NCBI RefSeq assembly: GCF_002002925.1
Contig: NZ_CP019511.1
Span: 3,255,001 to 3,319,000, forward strand
Direction of reading: 5' to 3'
Length of the DNA: 64,000 nt
DNA from: Sphingomonas sp. LM7
GTDB lineage: Bacteria > Pseudomonadota > Alphaproteobacteria > Sphingomonadales > Sphingomonadaceae
Of this stretch, positions 8,694 through 18,087 are shown one piece after another. The translations under genes and the position numbers were made by a program. The notes below the pieces were generated by a model that searched no databases, was not told the origin of the DNA, and was given only the letters and a program-made list of their open reading frames with translations. The first letter of the stretch is position 1. Each line of letters begins with the position of its first letter.

Positions 8694-9481
8694 CGCATTC
8701 CGCCGCGGCGCATCTGCTTGCGTAGCGCGCCCGGCATCCAGCGCGAAGCGAAGGCGAGCCGCCGTGCGGTCTTGCCGATGATGACATGGACCCTGTCGCG
8801 CGCGATCCCGTTCCAGATCGCCTCGGCGACTTCGTCCAGCGGCGTGAATTCGAGCCCCGCCGCACGCACCGAATCGCGTGCGGTGTAGTTCGTCCCCGAC
8901 ACGTTCGAATCGAGCAGGGGCGTGTCGATGAAGCTCGGCATCACCACGCGCACCTTGATCTCGTCGCCCGCCCATTCGGCGTCGAGCGCCTCGGAAAGCC
9001 CGCGCACCCCGAACTTGACCGCGGCATAGAGCGCCAGCCCGCTCGATCCATAGATCGCCGCGGCCGACGCGGTGTTGACCAGGCTCGATCCCGGCGTCGC
9101 CTTGAGGAAGGGATGCGCCGCGCGCGCGCCGTTGATCACGCCGACCAGGTTGATCCCGACAATCCGGTCGATGTCGTCGTCGCTGGCCTGGGCGAGCGGT
9201 CCACCGATCGCGATGCCGGCATTGTTGAACACGACATCGATTCGCCCGCCGGTGGTCGCCGCGAAGGCGCTGAGCGCCTCGCGCCACTGGTCGCGGTCGC
9301 GCACGTCCATGACATGCGTCGTCGCCATGCCCGGCGGCAGCATCGCCGCAGTCGCCTCGAGCCCGGCGCGGTTGACGTCGGCGAGCCCGACGCGCCAGCC
9401 GCGTGCTGCGAACAGCTTTGCGACTGCCTGACCGATCCCCGACGCCCCGCCGGTGATGAAGATCGCCTTCTCGTTCGCCAT
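8690..9481 (-). CDS. Short-chain dehydrogenase/reductase
   Basis: Classical SDR oxidoreductase of 263 residues. Cofactor motif TGGASGIG at the N-terminus, NNAG in the middle, catalytic Ser and YAAVK ([13 protein letters not shown]). The residue after the second strand (LADVNRAG) favours NAD(H), as an inference. I used the ATG at 9481, which begins [12 protein letters not shown] and follows GGGGGAG; a further 15 residues upstream are open but not conserved. Substrate unknown. It is divergent from the ABC transporter operon. Confidence 0.9.
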   Translation of the reverse strand: MANEKAIFITGGASGIGQAVAKLFAARGWRVGLADVNRAGLEATAAMLPPGMATTHVMDVRDRDQWREALSAFAATTGGRIDVVFNNAGIAIGGPLAQASDDDIDRIVGINLVGVINGARAAHPFLKATPGSSLVNTASAAAIYGSSGLALYAAVKFGVRGLSEALDAEWAGDEIKVRVVMPSFIDTPLLDSNVSGTNYTARDSVRAAGLEFTPLDEVAEAIWNGIARDRVHVIIGKTARRLAFASRWMPGALRKQMRRGGMR

Positions 9482-9537
9482 CCGCTCCCCCTGTCGCCTT
9501 TTGACGTTTGCGACTTCATCCCGCACAACCGCCGACG

Positions 9538-10305
9538 ATGCCAGAGCAATCGCGCAGTGTTACCTTCAAAAATGTCAGTAAGGCCTATGCGGGCGGTGTG
9601 AAGGCCGTCGATGGCGTGTCGCTGGAGATTGCCGGCGGCAGCTTCGTCGCGCTGGTCGGCGCATCGGGCTCGGGCAAGTCGACATTGCTCAAGACGGTAA
9701 ATCGCCTGATCGAGCCGGCCAGCGGCGAAGTGCGGATCGGCGGCGAGGCGGTGACTGCCGAGCCGCCGCATCTGCTGCGTCGTCGGATCGGCTATGTCTT
9801 CCAGAATATCGGCCTGTTCCCGCACATGACCGTCGGCGAGAATGTCGCGATCGGGCTGCGGCTGGCGGGAGAACGCGACACCTCGGCGCGCGTCGCTGAA
9901 CTGCTCGAACTCGTTGAGCTCATGCCGAAGATGGCGGCGCGGATGCCCGATGCGCTGTCGGGCGGCCAGCGCCAGCGCGTCGGCGTTGCCCGCGCACTTG
10001 CCTGTAATCCCGGTCTCTTGCTGATGGACGAGCCGTTCGGCGCGCTGGATCCGGTGACGCGCCACGGTCTCGGCAAGGCGATCCGCGCGCTGCACGATCG
10101 CATGGGGCTGACCACGATTCTGGTGACCCACGACATGGCCGAAGCGCTGCTGCTCGCCGATCGCGTGCTGGTGATGGAGGCCGGGCGGATCGTTGCCGAC
10201 GCGACGCCGCGGGATTTGCTTGCGGGCAGGGCAGGCGCGGCGGCCGATGCGCTGGTGGCAGTCCCCCGCGACCAGGCGCATCGGCTGGCGGAGCTGGCGA
10301 AGTGA
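9538..10305 (+). CDS. Osmoprotectant-type ABC transporter ATP-binding protein
   Basis: 255-residue ABC ATPase: Walker A GASGSGKST, signature LSGGQRQRVGVARAL, Walker B LLLMDEPFGALDP and H-loop VTHDMAEA. It is closest in style to OpuCA/OsmV-type importers of betaine, choline or carnitine but lacks the C-terminal CBS domains of ProV/OpuAA. The partner permease/binding-protein fusion follows after a hairpin repeat. The substrate is inferred from family only. Confidence 0.88.
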   Translation: MPEQSRSVTFKNVSKAYAGGVKAVDGVSLEIAGGSFVALVGASGSGKSTLLKTVNRLIEPASGEVRIGGEAVTAEPPHLLRRRIGYVFQNIGLFPHMTVGENVAIGLRLAGERDTSARVAELLELVELMPKMAARMPDALSGGQRQRVGVARALACNPGLLLMDEPFGALDPVTRHGLGKAIRALHDRMGLTTILVTHDMAEALLLADRVLVMEAGRIVADATPRDLLAGRAGAAADALVAVPRDQAHRLAELAK

Positions 10306-10366
10306 GGGGCACCTCCACCACCGCTTCGCGGCGGTCGTCCTCCCCCAGCAAGCTGGGGGAGGAATT
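10306..10366 (+). repeat. Dispersed hairpin repeat that carries the Shine-Dalgarno of the next gene
   Basis: Between the two ABC transporter genes lies a hairpin with a perfect 12-bp stem: TCCTCCCCCAGC (10338-10349), loop AA, GCTGGGGGAGGA (10352-10363). The right arm contains GGGGGAGGA, the only good ribosome site for the ATG at 10367. A smaller hairpin, CCGC TTCG GCGG (broken by one C), precedes it near 10321. The same GGGGAGGAATT tail ends the hairpin at 63541-63569, where no gene follows, so the tail belongs to the repeat. Confidence 0.75.
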
Positions 10367-11890
10367 ATGACATCCGCCTTCGCGCGCGTCCCCGAGCTGC
10401 TTGCCCAGCACCTCCTGCTCGCCTTCGCCGCGCTGCTCCTCGGAATCGTCATCGCGCTCCCGCTCGCCATCCTCTCGTCGCGCAACAAGACCGTCGCCCG
10501 CGTCGCGCTCGGTTTCGCCAGCCTCGTCCAGACGATCCCCAGCCTCGCGCTGCTCGCGCTCTTCTATCCGATCCTGTTGTGGCTCTCGGCGCTGGTCGGC
10601 GGCGGCATCCCGGCGCTGGGCTTCCTGCCTTCGCTGCTCGCGCTGTCGCTCTATGCACTGCTGCCGATCCTGCGCAACGCCGTTACCGGGCTCGCCACGC
10701 TCGATCCCGCGGTGATCGAGGCCGCCGACGGTATCGGCATGACGCGCAGCCAGAAGCTGTGGCTGGTCGAGGCGCCGCTGGTCGCCCCGGTGCTGATGGC
10801 GGGCATCCGCACCGCCGCGGTCTGGACGATCGGCGCGGCAACGCTCTCCACCACCGTCGGCCAGCCGAGCCTCGGCGACCTGATCTTCGCCGGGCTCCAG
10901 ACGCAGAACTGGACGCTGGTACTCGCCGGATGCGCCGCGGCGGCGGGGCTTGCGCTCGCGGTCGATGCGCTGCTCGGACTCGCCGAATACGGCATCGCCC
11001 GGCGGCGACGCGGGCTGGTATGGGGTAGCCTGGGCGCGCTGCTCGTCGCGGCGGCATTCGCGCTGGCACCGGCCTGGCCCGCGGCGCGCGGCACCGTCAC
11101 CATCGGCGCCAAGGGCTTTTCCGAGCAATATATCCTCGCCCGGCTGATCGGGCACCGGCTCGAGGATGCCGGCTACACGGTCCGTTATCGCGAAGGGCTG
11201 GGCTCGGCCGTGGCATTCGGTGCGCTCGCGGCGGACGATATCGATGTCTATGTCGAATATTCGGGCACGCTGTGGACCAACCAGATGCAGCGCAGCGACG
11301 TGCCCCCCCGCGCCGCGATCGTCGCCGGCGTCGCTGCTTGGGCCAAGACCAAGCACGGCGTGACGCTGCTCGGGTCGCTCGGCTTCGAGAATGCCTATGC
11401 CTTTGCGATGCGCGGCGACGACGCCCGGCGGCGCGGCATAACCAGCCTGAGCGATCTCGCCCCCCGCGCCGGCGAACTCGACTTCGCCACCGATATCGAA
11501 TTCCTCGAACGCCCCGAATGGGCGGCGGTGCGGCGGGCCTATGGCCTGCGCTTCAAATCGGCGCGGCCATACCAGCCGACTTTCATGTACCGCGCGCTGA
11601 GCAGTGGCGAGGCCGATGTCATCCCGGCTTTCTCTTCCGACGGGCGCATCGCCGCCGATCACCTTGCCATCCTCACCGATCCCAAGGGCGCGATCCCCGG
11701 CTATGACGCGATCCTCCTGCTCGCCCCGAAGCGTGCCGGCGACACCCGATTCCAGGCGGCGCTCCGCCCGCTGGTCGGTGCGATTCCAGTCGAGAAAATG
11801 CGCGAAGCCAATTATCTGGTCGATCGCGATGCCGACAAGAAAAGCCCTGACGATGCCGCGCGATGGCTGGAGCGTGGACTCGGACGCTGA
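10367..11890 (+). CDS. Osmoprotectant-type ABC permease fused to substrate-binding domain
   Basis: 507 residues. Residues about 1-215 form the permease with its EAA-like loop (EAADGIGMTRSQKLWLVEAPL). A helix near 225-240 then acts as membrane anchor for a periplasmic binding domain of the OpuAC/OsmX type (TVTIGAKGFSEQYILARLI to the end). Such permease-binding fusions are known for OpuB/OpuC relatives. The ATPase lies 61 bases upstream. The start at 10367 is supported by GGGGGAGGA, although that sits inside a stable hairpin. Confidence 0.9.
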   Translation: MTSAFARVPELLAQHLLLAFAALLLGIVIALPLAILSSRNKTVARVALGFASLVQTIPSLALLALFYPILLWLSALVGGGIPALGFLPSLLALSLYALLPILRNAVTGLATLDPAVIEAADGIGMTRSQKLWLVEAPLVAPVLMAGIRTAAVWTIGAATLSTTVGQPSLGDLIFAGLQTQNWTLVLAGCAAAAGLALAVDALLGLAEYGIARRRRGLVWGSLGALLVAAAFALAPAWPAARGTVTIGAKGFSEQYILARLIGHRLEDAGYTVRYREGLGSAVAFGALAADDIDVYVEYSGTLWTNQMQRSDVPPRAAIVAGVAAWAKTKHGVTLLGSLGFENAYAFAMRGDDARRRGITSLSDLAPRAGELDFATDIEFLERPEWAAVRRAYGLRFKSARPYQPTFMYRALSSGEADVIPAFSSDGRIAADHLAILTDPKGAIPGYDAILLLAPKRAGDTRFQAALRPLVGAIPVEKMREANYLVDRDADKKSPDDAARWLERGLGR

Positions 11891-11932
11891 ACTTGCGTTA
11901 TCGCTAACACAAACAAGAACGGAGGAGATGTG

Positions 11933-14407
11933 ATGCGCCTGGGGACCAAGCTGCTGCTCGCGAGCACGATATTGTGGACTATGCCGGCCTTGGCGCAGCA
12001 AGCGCCGACAGCGCTGTCGGGCGGTCCAAACGTCGCCGACCCGGCCAAATGGCCGAAAGCCGCCAGCGTGGGACTGGTCGATGCGGCGACCGAGAAGCGC
12101 GTAACAGATCTCATGGCGAAGATGTCGATCGAGCAGAAGGTCGGCCAGCTCATCCAGGGCGATATCGGCAGCGTGAAGCCCGAGGATCTTCGGAAATATC
12201 CGCTCGGCTCGATCCTGGCCGGGGGCAATTCGCCGCCGCTTTCGGGCAATGACCGCTCGCCCCAGGCCGATTGGGTTGCCACTGCGCGCGCCTTCCGCGC
12301 TGTCGCGATGGAGCCGCGTCCGGGCCATATTTCGATCCCGCTGATCTTCGGCGTTGATGCGGTCCACGGCAATAACAACGTCATCGGCGCGGTGATCTTC
12401 CCGCACAATATCGGCCTCGGCGCCGCTAACGATCCCGGTCTGATCCGCCGCATCGGCGAAGTCACTGCAGTCGAGACCGCCGCCACCGGCCCGGATTGGG
12501 CGTTCGGCCCGACGCTGGCAGTACCGCAGGACGATCGCTGGGGCCGCAGCTATGAAGGCTATTCGGAAGATCCGGGCATCGTCCGCAGCTTCGCCGGCGA
12601 GATGGTCCGCGGGCTGCAGGGCGAGCCGAGCGCGACCGGCCGCATCCAGAAGGGCAAGGTCGCCGCATCGGCCAAGCACTTCCTCGGCGACGGCGGCACC
12701 TTCAACGGCATCGACCAAGGCGATACGCGCATCGGCGAGGACGAGCTGATCGCGATCCACGGCGCGGGCTATCCGGTCGCGATCGATGCCGGCACGCTTA
12801 CCGTGATGGCGTCGTACAACAGCTGGAACGGCGTCAAGATGCACGGCAACAAGTCGCTGCTCACCGATGTGCTCAAGGGCAAGATGGGCTTTCAGGGCTT
12901 CGTCGTCGGCGACTGGAACGGCCATGGCCAGATTCCGGGCTGCACGCCCACCGATTGCGCCGCGACCTTCAACGCCGGGCTCGACATGGCGATGGCGCCG
13001 GACAGCTGGAAGGGTCTGTTCGAGTCCACTCTCAAGCACGTCAAGGACGGCACGATCCCGATGGCGCGGCTCGACGACGCGGTGCGCCGGATCCTGCGCG
13101 TCAAGGCCAAGCTCGGCCTGTTCGATCCCGCTCGCCCGATCGAGGGCAAGGCCGGCGTGCTCGGCGCTCCCGAGCATCGCGCGATCGCGCGGGAGGCCGT
13201 TGCCAAGTCGCTGGTGCTGCTCAAGAACAACGGCGTGCTCCCGGTCAAGGCGGGTGCGAAGGTGCTCGTCGCCGGCCCCGGCGCGGACTCGATGGGCATG
13301 CAGACCGGCGGCTGGACCTTGAGCTGGCAGGGCGATGGCAACGGCAACGAGCTGTTCCCCAATGGCGAGACGATCTTCGCGGGAGTGAAGCAGGCAGTCG
13401 AGGCCGCGGGCGGCACTGCGACGCTCTCGCCCGAAGGCAATTTCACGTCGCAGCCCGACGTGGCGATCGTCGTGTTCGGCGAACAGCCCTATGCCGAGAT
13501 GCGCGGCGACATCCGCACGCTCGAATTCCAGCCCGGTGACAAGCAGGCGCTGGGGCTGCTCAAGAAGCTCAAGAACGCCGGCGTGCCGGTGGTGTCGGTG
13601 TTCCTCTCGGGGCGCCCGCTCTGGACCAACCCCGAACTCAATGCCTCGGACGCGTTCGTCGCGGCGTGGCTGCCGGGCAGCGAAGGGGGCGGCGTCGCCG
13701 ATGTGCTGGTCGGCGATGCCGCGGGCAAGCCGCGCAAGGACTTCAAGGGCCGCCTGTCGTTCAGCTGGCCCAAGACCGCGGGCCAGTTCGTGCTCAACAA
13801 GGGCAAGCCGGGCTATGACCCGCTTTTCCCGCTCGGCCACGGCCTGACCTATGTAAGGGGCGGCACGGTGCCCGCGCTCAGCGAGGAGGCGGGGATCGAT
13901 CCGTCGCTCGGCAACACCAGCACCTTCTTCGCCAAGGGCGTGACTCCGGCGCCCTTCTCGTTCGCCACCGACAGCAGGATCACCCGGAAGACCGTCGACG
14001 GCCCGCAGACGCAGGAAGGCGCGCAGCAGCTCGTCTGGCCGGCCGGCCCGGCGACGCTGCGCATCGGCGGCGGCGGCGATCTCGATCTGACGCGCGAAGC
14101 GAACGGCGATCTGTCGCTCCAGATCAGCTACCGCGTCGACCGTGCGCCCGCCGGCAAGGTCCAGCTGTCGATGGAAGGCGGCGCCAACAAGGGAGCGATC
14201 GACGCCACGACGCTGTTCACCGGCGCGACGGGGACCTGGCGCACCGCCAAGGTCTTCCTCAAATGCTATCAGGCGAACGGCGTCGATCTCGGCAAGGTCA
14301 CTGCGCCCTTCGTCGTCCAGGCCTCGGGACCGTTCGGGCTGAGCATCGCCGATGTCCGCATCGTCTCCGATCCCAACGCCTCGATCTGTCCGGGCGCCAA
14401 GCCGTGA
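11933..14407 (+). CDS. Glycoside hydrolase family 3 exo-beta-glucosidase, exported
   Basis: 824 residues with a signal peptide ending near MPALAQQAPTA. The family 3 core is present: KHFLGDGGT, and the catalytic Asp327 in FVVGDWNGH. The C-terminal sandwich domain and a further beta-rich module (about 640-824) make it similar to bacterial ExoP-type 1,3/1,4-beta-glucosidases, which release glucose from oligosaccharides. A GGAGGAG ribosome site at 11921 supports the ATG at 11933 (a GTG one codon earlier is possible). Its stop overlaps the galM start (GTGA), so sugar release and anomer conversion are coupled. Confidence 0.93.
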   Translation: MRLGTKLLLASTILWTMPALAQQAPTALSGGPNVADPAKWPKAASVGLVDAATEKRVTDLMAKMSIEQKVGQLIQGDIGSVKPEDLRKYPLGSILAGGNSPPLSGNDRSPQADWVATARAFRAVAMEPRPGHISIPLIFGVDAVHGNNNVIGAVIFPHNIGLGAANDPGLIRRIGEVTAVETAATGPDWAFGPTLAVPQDDRWGRSYEGYSEDPGIVRSFAGEMVRGLQGEPSATGRIQKGKVAASAKHFLGDGGTFNGIDQGDTRIGEDELIAIHGAGYPVAIDAGTLTVMASYNSWNGVKMHGNKSLLTDVLKGKMGFQGFVVGDWNGHGQIPGCTPTDCAATFNAGLDMAMAPDSWKGLFESTLKHVKDGTIPMARLDDAVRRILRVKAKLGLFDPARPIEGKAGVLGAPEHRAIAREAVAKSLVLLKNNGVLPVKAGAKVLVAGPGADSMGMQTGGWTLSWQGDGNGNELFPNGETIFAGVKQAVEAAGGTATLSPEGNFTSQPDVAIVVFGEQPYAEMRGDIRTLEFQPGDKQALGLLKKLKNAGVPVVSVFLSGRPLWTNPELNASDAFVAAWLPGSEGGGVADVLVGDAAGKPRKDFKGRLSFSWPKTAGQFVLNKGKPGYDPLFPLGHGLTYVRGGTVPALSEEAGIDPSLGNTSTFFAKGVTPAPFSFATDSRITRKTVDGPQTQEGAQQLVWPAGPATLRIGGGGDLDLTREANGDLSLQISYRVDRAPAGKVQLSMEGGANKGAIDATTLFTGATGTWRTAKVFLKCYQANGVDLGKVTAPFVVQASGPFGLSIADVRIVSDPNASICPGAKP

Positions 14408-15444
14408 GCCAAGCGGCGACGATCGAGACCATCGAGATCGCCCGCGACGGGATCCGGGCCGAGCTGCTCACGCTCGGCGCGACCCTGCGCCGCCTCGAAG
14501 TTCCCGATCGCGACGGCAAGGCCGCCAACATCGTGCTCGGCTATCGCGACCTCGCCGACTATCGCGCGCACCCGCGCTTCTACGGCGTAGTCGCGGGCCG
14601 CTACGCCAACCGCATCGGCAGCGCGCGCTTTACGCTCGACGGCACAGAGTACCGGCTGCCGGCGAACGACGGCGCCAACACGCTGCACGGCGGCCCGAGC
14701 GGCTTCGATCGCGAGGACTGGAAAGTCGCCGCGCGCGACGCGCATTCGGTGACCTTCGCGCTGCACAGCCCACATCTCGACAACGGCTTTCCCGGCAATC
14801 TCGATGTCCGGGTGCGCTACGCGATCGAAGAGGGCGGGCTGTCGGTCGGGTTCCGCGCGACCACCGACCGGGCAACCGTCGCCAACCTAACCCACCACGC
14901 CTATTTCAACCTTGCGGGCGAGGCGAGCGGCACGACGGTTCTCGATCACGTCCTGCGGATCCCCGCCGGCCAGACCACCCCCACCGACGCCGCGCTGATC
15001 CCCACCGGCGAACTTGCTTCGGTCGAGGGCACGCCGTTCGATTTCCGCATCCCCAAGCCGATCGGCCGCGACATCGCCGCCGCCGACACCCAGCTCGCCC
15101 AAGGCCGCGGCTATGATCATAATTTCGTGCTGGTCGGTGCCGCCGGTACGATCCGCCGCATCGCAACCTTGTTCGATCCCGCATCGGGCCGCGTGATGGA
15201 CCTGCAGTCGACCGAGCCGGGGGTGCAATTCTACACCGGCAATTATCTGGGCGGCGGCACACCCGGCACCGGCGGGAGCATTTATCCCGCGCGCGGCGGC
15301 CTCTGCCTCGAACCGCAGAAATTCCCGGACAGCCCCAACAAGCCGGCCTTCCCCTCGGCCCGGCTCGATCCGGGTCACGAGTATCGCCACGACATGGCCT
15401 TTCGCTTCCGCACTGCGAAGGATGTTGCGCAAGCGTTCGGCTAG
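14404..15444 (+). CDS. galM: Aldose 1-epimerase (galactose mutarotase)
   Basis: Interconverts alpha and beta anomers of glucose or galactose. 346 residues. The catalytic His is in NLTHHAYFNLAGE and the catalytic Glu in GGLCLEPQKFPDSPN; the N-terminal region GVVAGRYANRIG is also typical. It starts at a GTG that overlaps the GH3 stop by four bases, so it processes sugars released by that enzyme. No signal peptide is visible, so it acts in the cytoplasm. Confidence 0.94.
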   Translation: MSQAATIETIEIARDGIRAELLTLGATLRRLEVPDRDGKAANIVLGYRDLADYRAHPRFYGVVAGRYANRIGSARFTLDGTEYRLPANDGANTLHGGPSGFDREDWKVAARDAHSVTFALHSPHLDNGFPGNLDVRVRYAIEEGGLSVGFRATTDRATVANLTHHAYFNLAGEASGTTVLDHVLRIPAGQTTPTDAALIPTGELASVEGTPFDFRIPKPIGRDIAAADTQLAQGRGYDHNFVLVGAAGTIRRIATLFDPASGRVMDLQSTEPGVQFYTGNYLGGGTPGTGGSIYPARGGLCLEPQKFPDSPNKPAFPSARLDPGHEYRHDMAFRFRTAKDVAQAFG

Positions 15445-15483
15445 GAGAATAGCCGGGGCCCGACCTACCGGGCGCGCCGCGGA

Positions 15484-15622
15484 ACACTTCTCAAAACCCT
15501 CTCCCGGGAACCGGGGGGCACGCGCAGCGTGGCGGAGGGGCTGGGCCGCAAGCGATTTCCGTCGCGGAGATACCGTCCGTCCCCTTCGGCGTTACCTCCC
15601 CCGCTTGCGCGAGGGAGGATAC
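15484..15622. repeat. GC-rich dispersed repeat region after galM
   Basis: The gap between galM and the convergent dehydrogenase gene has no gene. It contains CCTCTCCCGGG-rich sequence followed by a hairpin, CCTCCCCCGC TTGC GCGAGGGAGG (15595-15618), with one mismatch in a 10-bp stem. Arms and context match the CCTCCCC/GGGGAGG repeats elsewhere in the window. There is no T-tract, so a rho-independent terminator is not clear. Confidence 0.5.
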
Positions 15623-15628
15623 AACGCC

Positions 15629-17200
15629 TCAGAACGTCGGCTTGCCGTCGACGCGGCGCGGCACGCTCGAATCCTCGCGCAGCTCGGCCGGAAGCAGTGC
15701 CGCCGGAAGGTCCTGATATGCCACCGGGCGCAGGAAGCGATCGATCGCCAGCGTGCCGACCGACGTGCTGCGGCCGTCCGACGTCGACGGGAACGGCCCG
15801 CCATGGACCTGCGCGTCGGTGACTTCGACGCCCGTCGGCCAGCCATTGGCGAGGATGCGCCCGGCAAGCCGCTCGAGCAGCGGCAGCAGCTGCTGCGCGA
15901 CTTCGGTGTCGCCGTCCTCCAGATGCAGCGTTGCCGTCAGCTGGCCTTCGAGCAGCGTCACTACCTTGCGCAGCTCGTCGATATCGGCACAGCGCACGAG
16001 CAGCGATGCCGCCCCGAACACTTCCTCGGCATGGCTGGGATCGGCGATGAAATCGGCGCCGGTCATCGTGAACAGCGCGCCGCGACCTGAAGTCGGTCCG
16101 GTGGGTTCCTGTCCCTCGGCGACCAGCTTGAGCGCGGGTGCCGAAGCCCAGCGCGCGACGCCGCTCTCATAAGCTTTGTGGATGCCGGGGGTCAGCATCA
16201 CCTGCGACGGCGCACCGCACATCGCATCCGATGCCGCGGTAACGAACCGGTCGAGGTCCGGCCCCTCGAGCGCGAGCACGAGGCCCGGATTGGTGCAGAA
16301 CTGGCCCGCACCCATCGTTAGCGACGCCACGAAACCCTTGCCCAGCGCTTCGGCGCGCGCGGCAAGTGCTTCCGGCAGCAGGAAGACGGGGTTGATGCTG
16401 CTCATCTCGGCATAGACCGGGATCGGCACCGGGCGGCTCTGCGCGAGCTTCATCAGCGCCGTGCCGCCGCCGCGCGAGCCAGTGAAGCCCACTGCCTTGA
16501 TCCGCGGATCGGTGACCAGCGCCGAGCCGACCGAATTGCCCGCGCCGTTGATCAGCGAGAACACGCCCTCGGGCATGCCGGTCTTCTGTGCCGCGCGAGT
16601 GATCGCGCCCGAGACGAGCTCGGAGGTGCCGGGATGTGCCGAGTGACCCTTGACGATCACCGGGCAGCCCGCGGCCAGCGCCGCGGCGGTGTCGCCGCCC
16701 GCCACCGAGAAAGCGAGCGGGAAGTTGCTCGCGCCGAACACCGTCACCGGGCCGAGCGGCACGTGGCGCAGCCGCAGGTCAGGCTTGGGCACCGGCGCGC
16801 GATCGGGGATCGCGTGGTCGATGCGGACGCGCAGATAGTCGCCGAGCCGCAGCTCCTTGGCGAACAGCCGCAGCTGGCCCGCAGTGCGCCCGCGCTCGCC
16901 GATCAGGCGCGCCTGGGGCAGGCCGCTTTCCTGCATCGCGCGCTCGACCAGCTCGTCGCCCAGCGCTTCGATTTCCTCGGCGATGGCTTCGAGGAACTTG
17001 GCGCGGTCTTCGCGTGGCAGATTCGAATAGATCGGGAAGGCGGCTTCGGCAGCGGCAGCGGCGGCCTCGACGTCCTCGGACGTGGCGACGCTGAAGCTCG
17101 GCTCGATCTCGGCGCCAGTCGCGGCGGCGACTGCCTTGAAGCCGGGACCATCTCGCGCCACGCGCTTCGATGCGACAAACAATTCCCCGGTCAGCGCCAT
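15629..17200 (-). CDS. Alpha-ketoglutaric semialdehyde dehydrogenase (NADP-type aldehyde dehydrogenase)
   Basis: 523 residues. Oxidises 2,5-dioxopentanoate to 2-oxoglutarate, the last step of non-phosphorylative pentose or hexarate breakdown. The start MALTGELFVASKRVARDG is characteristic of this branch. The catalytic Cys is in GAGQFCTNPGLV, and the glycine-rich GFTGSRGGG cofactor loop is present. A GGGAGAG ribosome site precedes the ATG. The GntR-type regulator gene lies immediately upstream on the same strand. No other enzymes of the pathway are adjacent. Confidence 0.88.
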   Translation of the reverse strand: MALTGELFVASKRVARDGPGFKAVAAATGAEIEPSFSVATSEDVEAAAAAAEAAFPIYSNLPREDRAKFLEAIAEEIEALGDELVERAMQESGLPQARLIGERGRTAGQLRLFAKELRLGDYLRVRIDHAIPDRAPVPKPDLRLRHVPLGPVTVFGASNFPLAFSVAGGDTAAALAAGCPVIVKGHSAHPGTSELVSGAITRAAQKTGMPEGVFSLINGAGNSVGSALVTDPRIKAVGFTGSRGGGTALMKLAQSRPVPIPVYAEMSSINPVFLLPEALAARAEALGKGFVASLTMGAGQFCTNPGLVLALEGPDLDRFVTAASDAMCGAPSQVMLTPGIHKAYESGVARWASAPALKLVAEGQEPTGPTSGRGALFTMTGADFIADPSHAEEVFGAASLLVRCADIDELRKVVTLLEGQLTATLHLEDGDTEVAQQLLPLLERLAGRILANGWPTGVEVTDAQVHGGPFPSTSDGRSTSVGTLAIDRFLRPVAYQDLPAALLPAELREDSSVPRRVDGKPTF

Positions 17201-17240
17201 GCAAACTCTCCCGATTTCAGATTAAATGAAGTTAGCGGTA

Positions 17241-17256
17241 ACAATGTATACGGATC
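17241..17256. promoter_or_regulatory. Candidate GntR operator upstream of the dehydrogenase gene
   Basis: The 92-base gap between the GntR gene and the dehydrogenase gene is AT-rich compared with its surroundings and contains the palindromic core GTATAC (17246-17251) in ACAATGTATACGGATC. FCD-type GntR regulators of sugar-acid genes commonly bind TATAC-centred palindromes. The assignment is an inference from position and core sequence. Confidence 0.35.
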
Positions 17257-17292
17257 GATTTAAGCATCGCGGCGCTCCGGTTCAACCCGAAC

Positions 17293-18087
17293 TCAGCAGC
17301 AAACTGCGATGGGCGTGCGGCCGACGGCCGGATCGCGCGCCTCCATCGTGTCGGTCAGGCCGCGCTCCACCAGCCGCGCCATCGCGTCATGCGCGCCCTG
17401 GGCATCGCCTGCCTCGATCGCCTCGAACACCGCGAGGTGAACTGGGAGCGCGTCGTGCGGCGCGGGCAGACGATGCTGCTTGAACGCCGTGGTGATCGCG
17501 ATCGCCGCAGCGACGCCGCTGGTCAGCGAGACGATGAAATCATTGGCCGAAGCCTCGAGCAGCGCCGAGTGGAATTCCTCGTCGCAGCGCCGGCCGATCT
17601 CGGTGGCGAAGCCGTGCTGCGCGACGCCGTCCAGCCCGGCCCGCATCCGCGCCAGCTGTTCGGAAGTGCGGCGCGTCGCGGCGAGGCGCGCGGCATCGGG
17701 CTCGACGATCCGGCGCAGCTCGAACAGGTTGGCGATCAGCCCGGCATCGGGCTCGCCGGCGAAGATCCAGCCGAGCACGTCGGGATCGAGCAGATGCCAT
17801 TCTTTGCGCGGCGAGACTTGGGTGCCGATCTTCGGCCGCGAATTGACCAGCCCTTTGGCCGCCAGGATGCGGATCGCCTCGCGATAGGCGGTGCGCGATA
17901 CGTTGAACTGGCTGCTCGCGGCGATTTCGCCTTCCAGGATCTCGCCGGGCTTGAGCACGCCGGAAACGATGCGAATGCCCAGTTCGCGCGCCACGGTGCC
18001 GTGCAGCCGCAGCGATCGCGGCCGCGGCGGGCGTCGGCGCACGCGCTTGGGCTTGTCCGACTGGGATATGGGCTGTGCGGTGGCCAT
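17293..18087 (-). CDS. GntR family transcriptional regulator, FCD subfamily
   Basis: 264 residues. A basic N-terminal extension (KPKRVRRRPPRPRS) precedes the winged helix (VARELGIRIVSGVLKPGEIL to SRTAYREAIRILAAKGLV). The rest is the helical FCD ligand domain (ELRRIVEPDAARLAA, CDEEFHSALLEAS, HLAVFEAIEAGD) with metal-binding type His/Asp positions. The ATG at 18087 (MATAQPIS) follows GGGAG; the open frame extends 19 codons further. It probably controls the following dehydrogenase gene and responds to a sugar acid, both inferred from position. Confidence 0.9.
   Translation of the reverse strand: MATAQPISQSDKPKRVRRRPPRPRSLRLHGTVARELGIRIVSGVLKPGEILEGEIAASSQFNVSRTAYREAIRILAAKGLVNSRPKIGTQVSPRKEWHLLDPDVLGWIFAGEPDAGLIANLFELRRIVEPDAARLAATRRTSEQLARMRAGLDGVAQHGFATEIGRRCDEEFHSALLEASANDFIVSLTSGVAAAIAITTAFKQHRLPAPHDALPVHLAVFEAIEAGDAQGAHDAMARLVERGLTDTMEARDPAVGRTPIAVCC

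Noticed and set aside
9920..13840. 1306-codon open frame on the minus strand
   Set aside because: It lies antisense to the ABC transporter and GH3 genes. Its composition is Arg, Ala, Gly and His rich with no domain, as expected for a reverse frame of high-GC coding sequence.
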